This document shows, piece after piece, positions 30,023 through 37,756 of a stretch of DNA of 64,000 nt (the stretch's first letter is position 1; every line of letters starts with the position of its first letter). Both the position numbers and the translations under genes were made by a program. The DNA is from Rhizobium sp. 11515TR (lineage in GTDB: Bacteria > Pseudomonadota > Alphaproteobacteria > Rhizobiales > Rhizobiaceae). The DNA lies in the NCBI RefSeq assembly GCF_002277895.1, contig NZ_CP022998.1, positions 1,593,501 to 1,657,500 of the forward strand. The letters are read 5' to 3'. The notes under the pieces are model-generated. The model ran no database searches. It had not been told where the DNA came from and saw only the letters and a program-made list of their open reading frames with translations.

Positions 30023-30304
30023 TCAGTGCCGCCAGTAGCCGCGATGATAGTAATATCCCGGGCCGCCAACGACGACGGTCGGACCCCAGAAGAAATCATC
30101 ATTGCTTTCCATGAAAGCCCGCTGGTCCGCGCGCCGGCTAAGGTCCTGGTTCATGAGGCAATTGGCAAAGTTCTGGGTGCCTGGCTTAAAGCCATAGCTG
30201 CGGCATCTGGACTCGTCGGCCGCGCGGATTTCCTCGGCCGTCTGGCAGGAGGAGAGCGCAAGCATAATGGCGAGAAGAGAGAGGGCGGAAGCAGCGATAC
30301 GCAT
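30023..30304 (-). CDS. Small predicted lipoprotein
   Basis: The protein is 93 aa. A lipoprotein signal with lipobox LSSC puts the modified cysteine at residue 20. The mature part has two cysteines in CRSYGFKPGTQNFANCLMNQDLSRR, possibly a disulfide, and a Gly/Tyr/His-rich tail (GGPGYYYHRGYWRH). AGGACATCAAGTC precedes the ATG. Similar short CRSYGF-x-PGT-x-xFA-x-C-x-MQ proteins are common in rhizobia but have no assigned role. It converges on ppdK with 24 bp between. Confidence 0.8.
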   Translation of the reverse strand: MRIAASALSLLAIMLALSSCQTAEEIRAADESRCRSYGFKPGTQNFANCLMNQDLSRRADQRAFMESNDDFFWGPTVVVGGPGYYYHRGYWRH

Positions 30305-30394
30305 GACTTGATGTCCTGATGCAGGTGTGCAGGCACGAATTATAGCGCCGCGCGTGGTGGCGCGAAAGGGTATTACCGCCGCAGGCCGGATAGC

Positions 30395-30820
30395 TTACGC
30401 TGCTTCCTTGGACTTTGCCGGCAACCTTTGCAAGAGATCGACGAAGGCATCGGCGAAACGTAACAGGTGTTCGGTCTCTTCATCCGGCTGCAGCAAACGG
30501 ATTTCCGCGCCGTCTTCGTCCAGCGCGGCAAAGAGCGTGCGCATCGTCGCATCGCTTTCCGGAATCCGGATGACGGCCAGTCTGCGGCAATCGGAGATCA
30601 GTCCTGCTGCGGGGAGATCGAAAAGGAAGTCGCCGTGCACCGCCGAGGCGGCGTGCCGCACAGCCTCGCAAAAACCCGGTTCCCCGCCGGAAAAACCTTC
30701 GAGCGAAAGCTCCAGCTCCAGGAGTTCCAACGGAAGAATAGGGTCGACCGTATCGGCTCCGGCAATCGCTGCGCCCGGCAGTGCCTTGGCAGCGACGTCT
30801 TGAGAAAGCATCGGTTCCAT
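30395..30820 (-). CDS. Hypothetical acidic protein
   Basis: The protein is 141 aa, acidic and soluble, with no signal peptide or membrane helix. The start at 30820 was chosen over a TTG six codons upstream because AGGA lies nine bases before this ATG. Visible stretches are LPLELLELELSLEGFSGGEPGF, AVIRIPESDATMRTLFAALDEDGAEIRLLQ and a basic tail LQRLPAKSKEAA. I do not recognise the family. Codon use and GC match the neighbours, and no frame on the other strand is better supported. The 84 bp to the lipoprotein gene downstream hold no obvious terminator. Confidence 0.6.
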   Translation of the reverse strand: MEPMLSQDVAAKALPGAAIAGADTVDPILPLELLELELSLEGFSGGEPGFCEAVRHAASAVHGDFLFDLPAAGLISDCRRLAVIRIPESDATMRTLFAALDEDGAEIRLLQPDEETEHLLRFADAFVDLLQRLPAKSKEAA

Positions 30821-30905
30821 CTCATCAAGTCCTTTCAAAGCCTCGATAAAACGCTAAAGAATGGCCTTTTTTAGGAATTTAAGCAAGCGCTCACGTTTTT
30901 GGTCT

Positions 30906-31012
30906 AAAGCATGGCGCGCAAAAGTGCGTAGCGGTTTTGCGATAACGTCATGCGAAGAAACGAGGGCCTAAAGCGCGAGGAGCGAATCTCAGAGATCGCG
31001 ACGCGCTTTAGG
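30906..31012. repeat. RIME-like dispersed repeat, copy B
   Basis: The core AAAAGTGCGTAGCGGTTTT differs from copy A (27061-27163) at one of 19 positions. The terminal hairpin CCTAAAGCGCG (30967-30977) pairs with CGCGCTTTAGG (31002-31012), a perfect 11-bp stem. It fills most of the 336-bp gap between the divergent hypothetical and DUF1499 genes. Nothing else is evident in that gap. Confidence 0.78.
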
Positions 31013-31156
31013 CGTTACTGGTTTGAGCCTTGAGAGAACATTGCATGTTGGTGCCGTGACATTCGATTTATTTTCGCCGTTTCTTGATCTAAACATAGGT
31101 CGTATTTTGGGATTCGGTGCATCCGGCTTCCGATCCGACGCGCCGACGAGCCCTTG

Positions 31157-32089
31157 ATGACCATTCGCTTCGACCGTCCCGTTTCACATGCCGCCCGCGC
31201 CGCGCGTCTGATTGCTTCGTTCGCCTTGGTGCTCTGCGGGGTGACGCTGATCGGCCACCGCTTCGCGCCGCTGGAAACGCCTTACTTCGTTCTGCTGCTC
31301 CTGATTTCCGCTGGCTGTGCCATTCTGGCGGTGCTGCTTGCGCTGGTTGGCCTTGCTCAGCTTTGGCAGAGTGCCGCCATCGGTGGCGTCTCCGCGGTCA
31401 AGGCTCTCGTCTATGCCGCTCTGCCGCTTGCCATTTTCGGCTTCGGTGCCGAGCGCTACTGGACCCGGCCGCATATCTACGAGATTTCGACCGACCTTAA
31501 CGATCCGCCGGAGTGGCTGGCAACACCGGATGCGCGGCAGCTGTGGCTGCCGCCGCGCCATCTGGTGACGCAGCAGGAACGCGAGGCACAGTTCGACGCC
31601 TATCCTGCTTTGATCAGCCGCCGCTACGAGGGCGCCGCCGACCGTGTGCTGGAGGCGGTGCGCAAGGTTGCGCATGATTATCACATCACCATCGTCAAGG
31701 CCGAAGGCGCCGATGTGGCCGATCCGAATGGCAATGTGAGGCCGAAGCGGCGTGGACGCCCGCAGACCGTCAATCCAGCCCAGGATGACAGCGCCGCCGG
31801 CGATGTGCCCGCTATCGTTCCCGTGCCGACGCCACGTCCCTTCCGTGACGGAGTGGCGGAACTCATCCGCCAGAATACCGATGTCATCCTGCAGGGCGAC
31901 GTGCGAACCCGCATTTTTGGCCTGCCATGCGACATACTGATCCGTATTCGCGAGGAGGCGGAAACGACGCTCGTCGATATCCGTGTTGCCTCCCGCTACG
32001 GCCAGGATGATCTCGGGGTCAGTGCCGATCTGGCCGATGGTTACCTGAAGGCGCTGGATGCCGAACTGCTCGGCATCGCCGGAAGCTGA
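31157..32089 (+). CDS. DUF1499 family membrane protein
   Basis: The protein is 310 aa. Three hydrophobic segments fill the N-terminal third (about 18-40, 45-70, 85-100), followed by a soluble DUF1499-like domain: HIYEISTDLNDPPEWLATPD, YPALISRRYEGAADRVLEAVRKVAHDY and, at the end, DILIRIREEAETTLVDIRVASRYGQDDLGVSADL. A proline-rich linker (PVPTPRPF) interrupts the domain. The ATG at 31157 directly follows an in-frame TTG and is preferred. The family has no established function. It converges on the metallo-hydrolase gene, 6 bp apart. Confidence 0.85.
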   Translation: MTIRFDRPVSHAARAARLIASFALVLCGVTLIGHRFAPLETPYFVLLLLISAGCAILAVLLALVGLAQLWQSAAIGGVSAVKALVYAALPLAIFGFGAERYWTRPHIYEISTDLNDPPEWLATPDARQLWLPPRHLVTQQEREAQFDAYPALISRRYEGAADRVLEAVRKVAHDYHITIVKAEGADVADPNGNVRPKRRGRPQTVNPAQDDSAAGDVPAIVPVPTPRPFRDGVAELIRQNTDVILQGDVRTRIFGLPCDILIRIREEAETTLVDIRVASRYGQDDLGVSADLADGYLKALDAELLGIAGS

Positions 32090-32095
32090 GACGGT

Positions 32096-33004
32096 TCAAG
32101 CCGGTCGATATGTTCCTAACAGCGCCGGCGGCCCATCGGTTTCCACCTGACCCTTCTCCACCAAGTCTTCCAGATGCGCCAGCACCGAAAGTGCCGCTGC
32201 GCCATGCAGGCGCGGATCCGTATCGCGATAGATGGCCTTCACCATGTCCGGGATCAGCCGGTCCCCGGCCTTGATGCGTTCCAATACGGCGCGCTCGCGC
32301 ATGCGGCGGTGGGTTCTGAGGCCGCGCATGAAGGAGGCCGGCTCCTTCACCGGCCCGCCATGTCCGGGCAGGAATAGCTGGTCGTCGCGGGCGAGAAGCC
32401 GCTCCAGCGAGGCCATGTAATCCGCCATCGATCCGTCAGGAGGTGCGACGATCGAGGTTGCCCAGGCCATGACATGATCGGCGGAAAAGACGATACCCGT
32501 GCCCTCGAGCGCGAAGCAGGCATGATTGGCGGTGTGGCCGGGCGTCAGCAGTGCCGTCATCGTCCAACCGTCCCCGGAGACGCTTTGACCATCGGCGAGC
32601 ACGATATCCGGCTGAAACTCCATGTCGGAGCTTTCGACAAAGGGATTGACCTCGCCCTGATGAAGTGGGCGTGCGGCTCGGTGCGGCCCTTCGCCAACGG
32701 TCAGCGCCCCCGTCGCCTCTTTCAGCCTTTTCGCCAGCGGCGAGTGATCGCGGTGGGTATGGCTGACGAAGATATGCGTGACCTCGCGCCCCTTCAGTGC
32801 CGCTATCAGGGCGGTGAAATGCGCATCATTCTCCGGGCCGGGATCGATGACCGCCACGGAAGAGCCACCGACTATGTAGCTGTTGGTTCCATGAAAGGTA
32901 AAGGCGCTTGGGTTGTTGACCGTCATCCGCTCGATGCCCGGCGCAACGGGGACAGCGCGGCCATAGGCAGGCTCGAAGGCAAGGTCGAAGTCAGGCGTGC
33001 TCAT
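32096..33004 (-). CDS. Metallo-beta-lactamase-fold hydrolase
   Basis: The protein is 302 aa. The metal site HTHRDHSPL is near residue 88, followed by a later ligand His in LTPGHTANHACF, the Asp in FSADHVM and the His in FLPGHGGPV; all ligands of a dinuclear MBL hydrolase are present. The C-terminal helical block HRRMRERAVLERIKAGDRLIPDMVKAIY resembles the LACTB2-like group (winged helix). Its ATG overlaps the cupin TGA (ATGA). Substrate not known; LACTB2-type proteins cleave RNA, others act on thioesters. Confidence 0.9.
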   Translation of the reverse strand: MSTPDFDLAFEPAYGRAVPVAPGIERMTVNNPSAFTFHGTNSYIVGGSSVAVIDPGPENDAHFTALIAALKGREVTHIFVSHTHRDHSPLAKRLKEATGALTVGEGPHRAARPLHQGEVNPFVESSDMEFQPDIVLADGQSVSGDGWTMTALLTPGHTANHACFALEGTGIVFSADHVMAWATSIVAPPDGSMADYMASLERLLARDDQLFLPGHGGPVKEPASFMRGLRTHRRMRERAVLERIKAGDRLIPDMVKAIYRDTDPRLHGAAALSVLAHLEDLVEKGQVETDGPPALLGTYRPA

Positions 33005-33303
33005 GATTGCTTGTATTCGATTTCGATGAATGACATAGGCTCTGAGCCGGCATTGACGACATTGTGCTCGACGCCGGCCTCGCGCCGATAGGCGGCACCC
33101 TTGGCGATATCGACGCGCCTGATGCCGCCGGGCTCCTCCAGCAGAAACTCGCAATCCGTCATCGGCACCACGACATAGCCGAGGCCATGGACATGATGGC
33201 CAGTATCGGCGCCAGGCTCGAAATCCCAACGCGTGATGCGGCAGACGGCATCATCAAGAAGCACGGTGGGCACGGCTGGCGGGCGGGCGCGAAACTGGCT
33301 CAT
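33001..33303 (-). CDS. Small cupin-domain protein
   Basis: The protein is 100 aa and consists of a single cupin barrel. The motif GADTGHHVHGLGYVVVPMTDCEF has three His of cupin motif 1, and KGAAYRREAGVEHNVVNAG gives motif 2 with its final His. GAGGAGG precedes the ATG at 33303; the preceding TTG is ignored. It is coupled to the MBL-fold gene by ATGA, so the two likely act in one pathway. Metal and ligand are unknown. Confidence 0.87.
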   Translation of the reverse strand: MSQFRARPPAVPTVLLDDAVCRITRWDFEPGADTGHHVHGLGYVVVPMTDCEFLLEEPGGIRRVDIAKGAAYRREAGVEHNVVNAGSEPMSFIEIEYKQS

Positions 33304-33461
33304 CAAGCCTCCTCATTTCGAATGCAGTGCAGCAAGACCTATCATAGCGCCCGAAAAAGCGCACAGAAATATGCATCCATGCATCACTTAGTCATTGTAG
33401 CGGCAAGCGACCTTTGCTAATCAGACGCCGATTTGGCTGGCATGACAGCCATTTCCTCTAT

Positions 33462-33536
33462 TGGGGCGTCGCCAAGCGGTAAGGCACCGGTTTTTGGTAC
33501 CGGCATTCCCAGGTTCGAATCCTGGCGCCCCAGCCA
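33462..33536 (+). tRNA. tRNA-Gln (anticodon TTG)
   Basis: The 75-nt gene includes encoded CCA. The acceptor stem TGGGGCG pairs with CGCCCCA, the anticodon stem CCGGT with ACCGG, the loop is TTTTGGT with anticodon TTG, and the T arm is CCAGGTTCGAATCCTGG. It reads CAA. Confidence 0.97.
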
Positions 33537-33615
33537 TTTTTCCAACGGGTCCGTTCTGGACACAAGGACAATCCTCTTTGTATTGAGACGGTGGGCGCTG
33601 GGTGCGTGACTGTAA

Positions 33616-33648
33616 ACAAAAACGGGCAACCCTCGCAGGCCGCCCGTT
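33616..33648 (-). terminator. Terminator of the lipoprotein gene
   Basis: On the minus strand AACGGGC (33648-33642) pairs with GCCCGTT (33627-33621) and is followed by TTTTGTTT. It lies 29 bp after the stop of the lipoprotein gene at 33678-34103. Confidence 0.65.
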
Positions 33649-33677
33649 GATATTGTTTCGCGATGAAGCTTTTGGCC

Positions 33678-34103
33678 TCAGTCCGCTTGTTCAGCTTTTG
33701 CAGTCTTTTCCGGCGGCGCCAGAAGCTCGGCGCAGTAGGACGGGCCGTTGACGCCAGGCTGGTCGCCAAGGATTTTGACGGAGCGGATTTCGTAGCTCTG
33801 ATTGGTGACGATGTCGGCCTTGCAGCTGAGGGAGCGCTTGCCGGCTTTCTTGCCTTCCTTGTTGACGATGGTGACGTTCTTGTAGCCGCCACGCCAGGTG
33901 TAGACGCGGTTGCCGCCTTCGTCACGATCTGAGATCGGCGGGCCGTAAGCCGCGAAGAAGCGGCCTGCGGACTGGCCCTGCCAGCGATCCTGAACCGGGT
34001 TCTTCGCAAGCAGCGGCAGGGCTGCTGTCGTTGTTGTCGTCGTGGTGCTGCAACCGGCCAGCGCCAGCAACAGTCCAGCCGCGGTCATCATGCGGATATT
34101 CAT
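33678..34103 (-). CDS. Predicted lipoprotein
   Basis: The protein is 141 aa with lipobox LAGC (cysteine 18) followed by a run of seven threonines. The mature part has the block SAGRFFAAYGPPISDRDEGGNRVYTWRGGYKNVTIV, common to small alpha-proteobacterial lipoproteins, and two cysteines (SLSCKAD, PSYCAEL) that may form a disulfide. AAGGACGACACA precedes the ATG. Function unknown. The poly-Thr run is coded by ACN codons that could slip. A terminator follows. Confidence 0.85.
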   Translation of the reverse strand: MNIRMMTAAGLLLALAGCSTTTTTTTAALPLLAKNPVQDRWQGQSAGRFFAAYGPPISDRDEGGNRVYTWRGGYKNVTIVNKEGKKAGKRSLSCKADIVTNQSYEIRSVKILGDQPGVNGPSYCAELLAPPEKTAKAEQAD

Positions 34104-34363
34104 TGTGTCGTCCTTGAGCTTCTGTCACGCATAAGGTTGCGGAAAGGCCGCTGTCCCACGGCATTTTCCACCTGTCCCGCTTAGGGCTTTAGCGCCAAAG
34201 CCGGCAAAAGAAAATTCCCATCCGCGTGTACGAACGGGATTTTACTTGATCTGTTGCGTCTTTTGCACGCCGGCATTTTCGGCCGCTGTTTTCTGCCGGT
34301 TTTCTAGGCAGATGCGGTTGTAATTTTTTCGTCAAAAATCAGATGCTTTTTTTGAATTTGGTG
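34104..34363. other. Intergenic region before tRNA-Pro
   Basis: This stretch between the lipoprotein start and the tRNA-Pro promoter is AT-richer than its surroundings toward the right, with T-runs near 34325 and 34348. I see no gene, repeat or clear operator in it. Confidence 0.5.
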
Positions 34364-34392
34364 CTTGTGCATCAAAAATGGCTGGTCTATAG
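34364..34392 (+). promoter_or_regulatory. Sigma-70 promoter of tRNA-Pro
   Basis: CTTGTG (34364-34369), a 17-bp spacer and CTATAG (34387-34392) closely match the rhizobial consensus CTTGAC-N17-CTATAT. The tRNA begins 16 bp after the -10. Confidence 0.65.
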
Positions 34393-34407
34393 AAGCGCCG
34401 CTGGTCA

Positions 34408-34484
34408 CGGAGTGTAGCGCAGTCTGGTAGCGCACCACGTTCGGGACGTGGGGGTCGAGTGTTCGAATCACTCCACTCCGACCA
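34408..34484 (+). tRNA. tRNA-Pro (anticodon CGG)
   Basis: The 77-nt gene includes encoded CCA. The acceptor stem CGGAGTG pairs with CACTCCG, the anticodon stem CCACG with CGTGG around TTCGGGA (anticodon CGG), and the T arm contains GTTCGAATC. It reads CCG. Confidence 0.97.
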
Positions 34485-34863
34485 GCTTAAGATACTGATC
34501 TCGTTCCCGAAAAAATCTCCCATCTAAGAGTGCTGTCTGCTCGCCTTGCAAGCCGGCGGCATTTTGCCAATGCCTGATCGCGGCATTTCGATCAGGCCGT
34601 CTCGCTCCTCAAGGACGGGTGTCTTAGGCTTTGCCACAATCCTTCTGGTGCCTGTCGGCCTATTCCCCCTTTCATAAGCTCACATCCAAACCGTGCCTCG
34701 GATACGCTTTTACAAAACCGGCTCTTTTTGTCGCCCGAAGCACCATATACAAGGAAGAGGGACGTGCATCCGACTCAGGCGAGAGTTCGGCTGGCAGGTG
34801 CTGGAGCGGAGTAACGGAATGGATCTTGTTGACGGGGTGGCCAGATTGGCTGGGGAGACGATC
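34485..34863. other. Intergenic region with one hairpin
   Basis: These 379 bp hold a perfect 9-bp hairpin, GCCTGATCG (34572-34580) with CGATCAGGC (34589-34597), without a U-tract. It may shape the 3' end of the tRNA-Pro transcript. No gene is seen; an in-frame start for the next gene at 34819 is possible. Confidence 0.5.
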
Positions 34864-35628
34864 ATGGGGCGACGGCAGACTAGCAGCGCTTTGCGCAGTA
34901 AGGCCGTTGGGAAGAGGTTGGGAATCGCGACCGGCTTCAGTGTGCTGGCTTTGAGCGCCGCATTTCTTCTGGGTTCCAGCAGCAATGCCCTGCGCGCTGC
35001 CGATTGCGGCAATGTCGCCGGACCCGGGCTCGACTGGAGCGGCTGCAGCAAGACCAATATCATGCTGCAGAGCAGCGACCTTCACGGTGCCAATCTGGCA
35101 GGCGCGCATTTCGACAGCACCGATCTCAGCGACACCAATCTGACCTCGGCCAATCTTGAGAAAGCGACTCTGGTGCGCGCCTGGCTGAAGAATGCCAAGG
35201 CCGATGGCGCCAACTTCGCCAAGATCGAGGCATATCGTTCCGATTTCAGCAACGCCTCTGCCAATGGCGCGTCCTTCGCCAATGCGGAATTGCAGCGCGC
35301 CGAATTTGCCGGCGCGCAGCTGAAGAGCGCCGATTTTCAGAAGGCGGAGCTCGGCCGTGCCGATTTCGACAAGGCCGTGCTGACGGGCGCGAATTTCTCC
35401 TTCGCCAATCTCTCGCGCGCCACGTTGAATGGTGCGGTGATGGACGGATCGACCTCCTTCAGTGGCGCCTTCATGTATCTGACGCGCATCGAGGGTCTTG
35501 ATCTGTCGAAGGCAAGCGGTCTGCAGCAGGCGCAGATCAATCTGGCTTGTGGGGACAATACGACCATATTACCGTCCTGGTTGAAGGCGCCCTCCAGCTG
35601 GCCTTGCCCGCCGGATGAGAAGGACTGA
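34864..35628 (+). CDS. Exported pentapeptide-repeat protein
   Basis: The protein is 254 aa. A signal peptide (KRLGIATGFSVLALSAAFLLG, cleavage probably after LRA) is followed by about 28 pentapeptide repeats of the A(D/N)LXX type, for example DLHGANLAGAHFDSTDLSDT and ADFQKAELGRADFDKAVLTG, which form a right-handed quadrilateral beta helix. Two cysteine pairs (DCGN, SGCSK; LACGDN, WPCPP) bracket the repeats and could form disulfides. GGGGAG six bases before the ATG at 34864 decides the start; an ATG at 34819 also has a ribosome site. Role unknown. Confidence 0.82.
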   Translation: MGRRQTSSALRSKAVGKRLGIATGFSVLALSAAFLLGSSSNALRAADCGNVAGPGLDWSGCSKTNIMLQSSDLHGANLAGAHFDSTDLSDTNLTSANLEKATLVRAWLKNAKADGANFAKIEAYRSDFSNASANGASFANAELQRAEFAGAQLKSADFQKAELGRADFDKAVLTGANFSFANLSRATLNGAVMDGSTSFSGAFMYLTRIEGLDLSKASGLQQAQINLACGDNTTILPSWLKAPSSWPCPPDEKD

Positions 35629-35663
35629 CACTCTCTTCGCGACAGACACTCGAAAGAGCAACC

Positions 35664-36161
35664 ATGTTCGTAGAAAAATCGATCTCACATGACAGCAAGC
35701 CCGAATTCTATCGAGAGCTTGCGGATCAGTTGAAGGCCCTGCTTGATGGCGAGCACGATTGGATTGCCAACGCGGCCAATACCTCGGCGCTGATCTTCCA
35801 GATGCTGCCGGAGCTTAATTGGGCGGGCTTTTATTTCCTTCACAGAGAAGACGAGCTTGTGCTGGGGCCGTTTCAAGGCAAGCCCGCTTGTGTTCGTATT
35901 GCCGTCGGCCGCGGCGTCTGCGGAACAGCGGTTGAAAGGGCGCAGTCGGTCCTCGTCGAGGATGTGCATGCCTTTCCCGGGCATATCGCCTGCGATGCGG
36001 CCTCGCGATCGGAGCTGGTCGTGCCGCTCTTTCGCGATGGAAAGGTCTTCGGCGTCATCGATCTCGACAGCCCGCTGCCCGGCCGCTTCGATGGTGACGA
36101 TCAAGCCGGTATCGAGGCGCTCGCCGCGATTTATGCTGCCTCAAGCGAGGCGAATGGCTAA
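35664..36161 (+). CDS. msrC: Free methionine-(R)-sulfoxide reductase (GAF domain)
   Basis: This 165-aa single GAF-domain protein has three cysteines at 76, 86 and 110 (GKPACVRIAVGRGVCGTAV, GHIACDAASRSE), the set that defines fRMsr, which reduces free Met-R-sulfoxide. WAGFYFLHREDELVLGPFQG and GVIDLDSP complete the pocket signature. AAAGAG precedes the ATG. It lies upstream of msrB and msrA in the same direction, so the three stereo- and context-specific repair enzymes are grouped. Confidence 0.92.
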   Translation: MFVEKSISHDSKPEFYRELADQLKALLDGEHDWIANAANTSALIFQMLPELNWAGFYFLHREDELVLGPFQGKPACVRIAVGRGVCGTAVERAQSVLVEDVHAFPGHIACDAASRSELVVPLFRDGKVFGVIDLDSPLPGRFDGDDQAGIEALAAIYAASSEANG

Positions 36162-36338
36162 GCTGCAGGAAGGGCAGGGCGTCACGCAGTTGTGATCGAT
36201 ATGGCAAATCGATCGCGTGATACCTATATTGGCCTTGCAAACACTCCCTCAGCGCTGCTCGAGCTTCATCCGGCCCTCTCCGTGTCCCCAGGACCAGGCC
36301 AAGCTCGGAGGGCGTGCCAAGGGGCAAGGAGAACAACA

Positions 36339-36788
36339 ATGGGCAAATACAGCAAGACGGCAGAGGCCATCGCCAAGCTTACCCCTGAGCAGTACCGCGT
36401 GACGCAGCAGAGCGGCACGGAACGTCCCGGCTCCGGTGAATATCTCTATAACAAGCAGCCCGGCATCTATGTCGATATCGTTTCCGGCGAGCCGCTTTTT
36501 GCCTCCGCCGATAAATTCGATTCCGGCTGCGGCTGGCCGAGCTTCACCAAGCCGATCGAACCCGCCAATGTCAGCGAATTGACCGACATGTCGCATGGCA
36601 TGGTGCGCGTCGAAGTGCGCTCGGCCAACGGCGACAGCCATCTCGGCCATGTTTTCCCAGACGGACCGATCGATCGCGGCGGCCTGCGCTATTGCATCAA
36701 TTCCGCCTCACTTCGCTTCGTGCCGCGTGACCGCATGGAAGCAGAAGGCTATGGTGACTACATCGATCAAGTGGAGGATGTAAGATGA
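36339..36788 (+). CDS. msrB: Peptide-methionine (R)-S-oxide reductase MsrB
   Basis: The protein is 149 aa. The catalytic Cys is C119 in [11 protein letters not shown], with a probable resolving Cys at C64 in DSGCGWPSF. The CxxC zinc ligands of many MsrB proteins are replaced ([11 protein letters not shown] and [16 protein letters not shown]), so this is the zinc-free, two-cysteine type recycled by thioredoxin. AAGGAGAACAACA precedes the ATG. It overlaps msrA by 4 bp. No signal peptide, so it repairs cytosolic proteins. Confidence 0.95.
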   Translation: MGKYSKTAEAIAKLTPEQYRVTQQSGTERPGSGEYLYNKQPGIYVDIVSGEPLFASADKFDSGCGWPSFTKPIEPANVSELTDMSHGMVRVEVRSANGDSHLGHVFPDGPIDRGGLRYCINSASLRFVPRDRMEAEGYGDYIDQVEDVR

Positions 36789-37312
36789 CAACGGAACGTG
36801 CAGTTCTCGCCGGCGGTTGCTTCTGGGGCATGCAGGATCTCGTCCGCCGTTATAACGGCGTCATCTCGACGCGTGTCGGCTACAGTGGCGGCGATGTCCG
36901 CAATGCCACCTACCGCAACCACGGCACCCATGCCGAGGCGATCGAAATCATTTTCGATCCGCAGAAGATCAGCTATCGCGATCTGCTGGAATTCTTCTTC
37001 CAGATCCACGATCCGAGCACGCGCAACCGCCAGGGCAACGATGTCGGCTTGAGCTATCGCTCGGCGATCTTCTACACCAGCGAAGAGCAGAAGCAGGTCG
37101 CGCTGGATACGATCGCCGATGTCGACGCTTCGGGCCTGTGGCCCGGCAAGGTCGTCACCGAGGTCGCACCGGCCGGCGATTTCTGGGAAGCAGAGCCGGA
37201 GCATCAAGATTATCTGGAGCGCTATCCGAACGGCTATACCTGCCACTTCATCCGGCCGGGCTGGAAACTGCCCCGCCGGCAGGCTGACGCAGCACAGCGC
37301 GCGGCGTCCTGA
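36785..37312 (+). CDS. msrA: Peptide-methionine (S)-S-oxide reductase MsrA
   Basis: The protein is 175 aa. The catalytic Cys is C12 in [35 protein letters not shown] and [27 protein letters not shown] are the substrate-pocket blocks. The recycling cysteine is probably the one in [12 protein letters not shown]. It is coupled to msrB by ATGA and to the DUF6314 gene by a 1-base overlap (TGATG), so the Met-S and Met-R repair activities are produced together. Confidence 0.96.
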   Translation: MTTERAVLAGGCFWGMQDLVRRYNGVISTRVGYSGGDVRNATYRNHGTHAEAIEIIFDPQKISYRDLLEFFFQIHDPSTRNRQGNDVGLSYRSAIFYTSEEQKQVALDTIADVDASGLWPGKVVTEVAPAGDFWEAEPEHQDYLERYPNGYTCHFIRPGWKLPRRQADAAQRAAS

Positions 37313-37725
37313 TGCAAGGGTCGGCCGGCATTGGCCGGCTGAGTCCCTTCCTCGGCACATGGGAGGTGAAGCGGCGGATCATCGATCGCTTCAATCGCTC
37401 CCTGGTCACATTCGAAGGGCAGGCGTTCGTTACGCCTGTCCAGTTCGAGGAGCATGGCGATACGCGAAGCGACCACGCGACGCTGAGAAGCAGCCGCACC
37501 TATCGGCTTGACGATGCCGACGACGATCTCGTCGTGCGTTTCCCCAATCTTTCGGAATTCATTCGCATCGGTGAGGGCGCCTCGCAGCGCGTCAGCCATC
37601 ACTGCGGTCCCGATCTTTATCGGGGCCGTCTGTTCTTTCGCACGTCCGGTGATTGGGCGGAGATGTGGCATGTGCGCGGCCCTAGAAAAAACTATCTGAG
37701 CCTCGCGCACTACCGACGTATTTGA
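37312..37725 (+). CDS. DUF6314 family protein
   Basis: This 137-aa protein begins LSPFLGTWEVKRRIIDRFNRSLVTFEGQAFVTPV and ends RKNYLSLAHYRR, the pattern of DUF6314 (lipocalin-like beta barrel). The closing W-x-x-x-Y-xx-xYRR segment and the LxGTWxxxRxI opening are the only recognisable motifs. Its ATG shares a base with the msrA stop, which ties it to the sulfoxide-repair operon. No function is known. Confidence 0.82.
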   Translation: MQGSAGIGRLSPFLGTWEVKRRIIDRFNRSLVTFEGQAFVTPVQFEEHGDTRSDHATLRSSRTYRLDDADDDLVVRFPNLSEFIRIGEGASQRVSHHCGPDLYRGRLFFRTSGDWAEMWHVRGPRKNYLSLAHYRRI

Positions 37726-37756
37726 CCTGAACCTGCCTCCCGAATGAGACATGGCG

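Noticed and set aside
33420..33461. Promoter for tRNA-Gln
   Set aside because: No hexamer pair at suitable spacing could be fixed; CTCTAT directly before the tRNA is too close to its 5' end.
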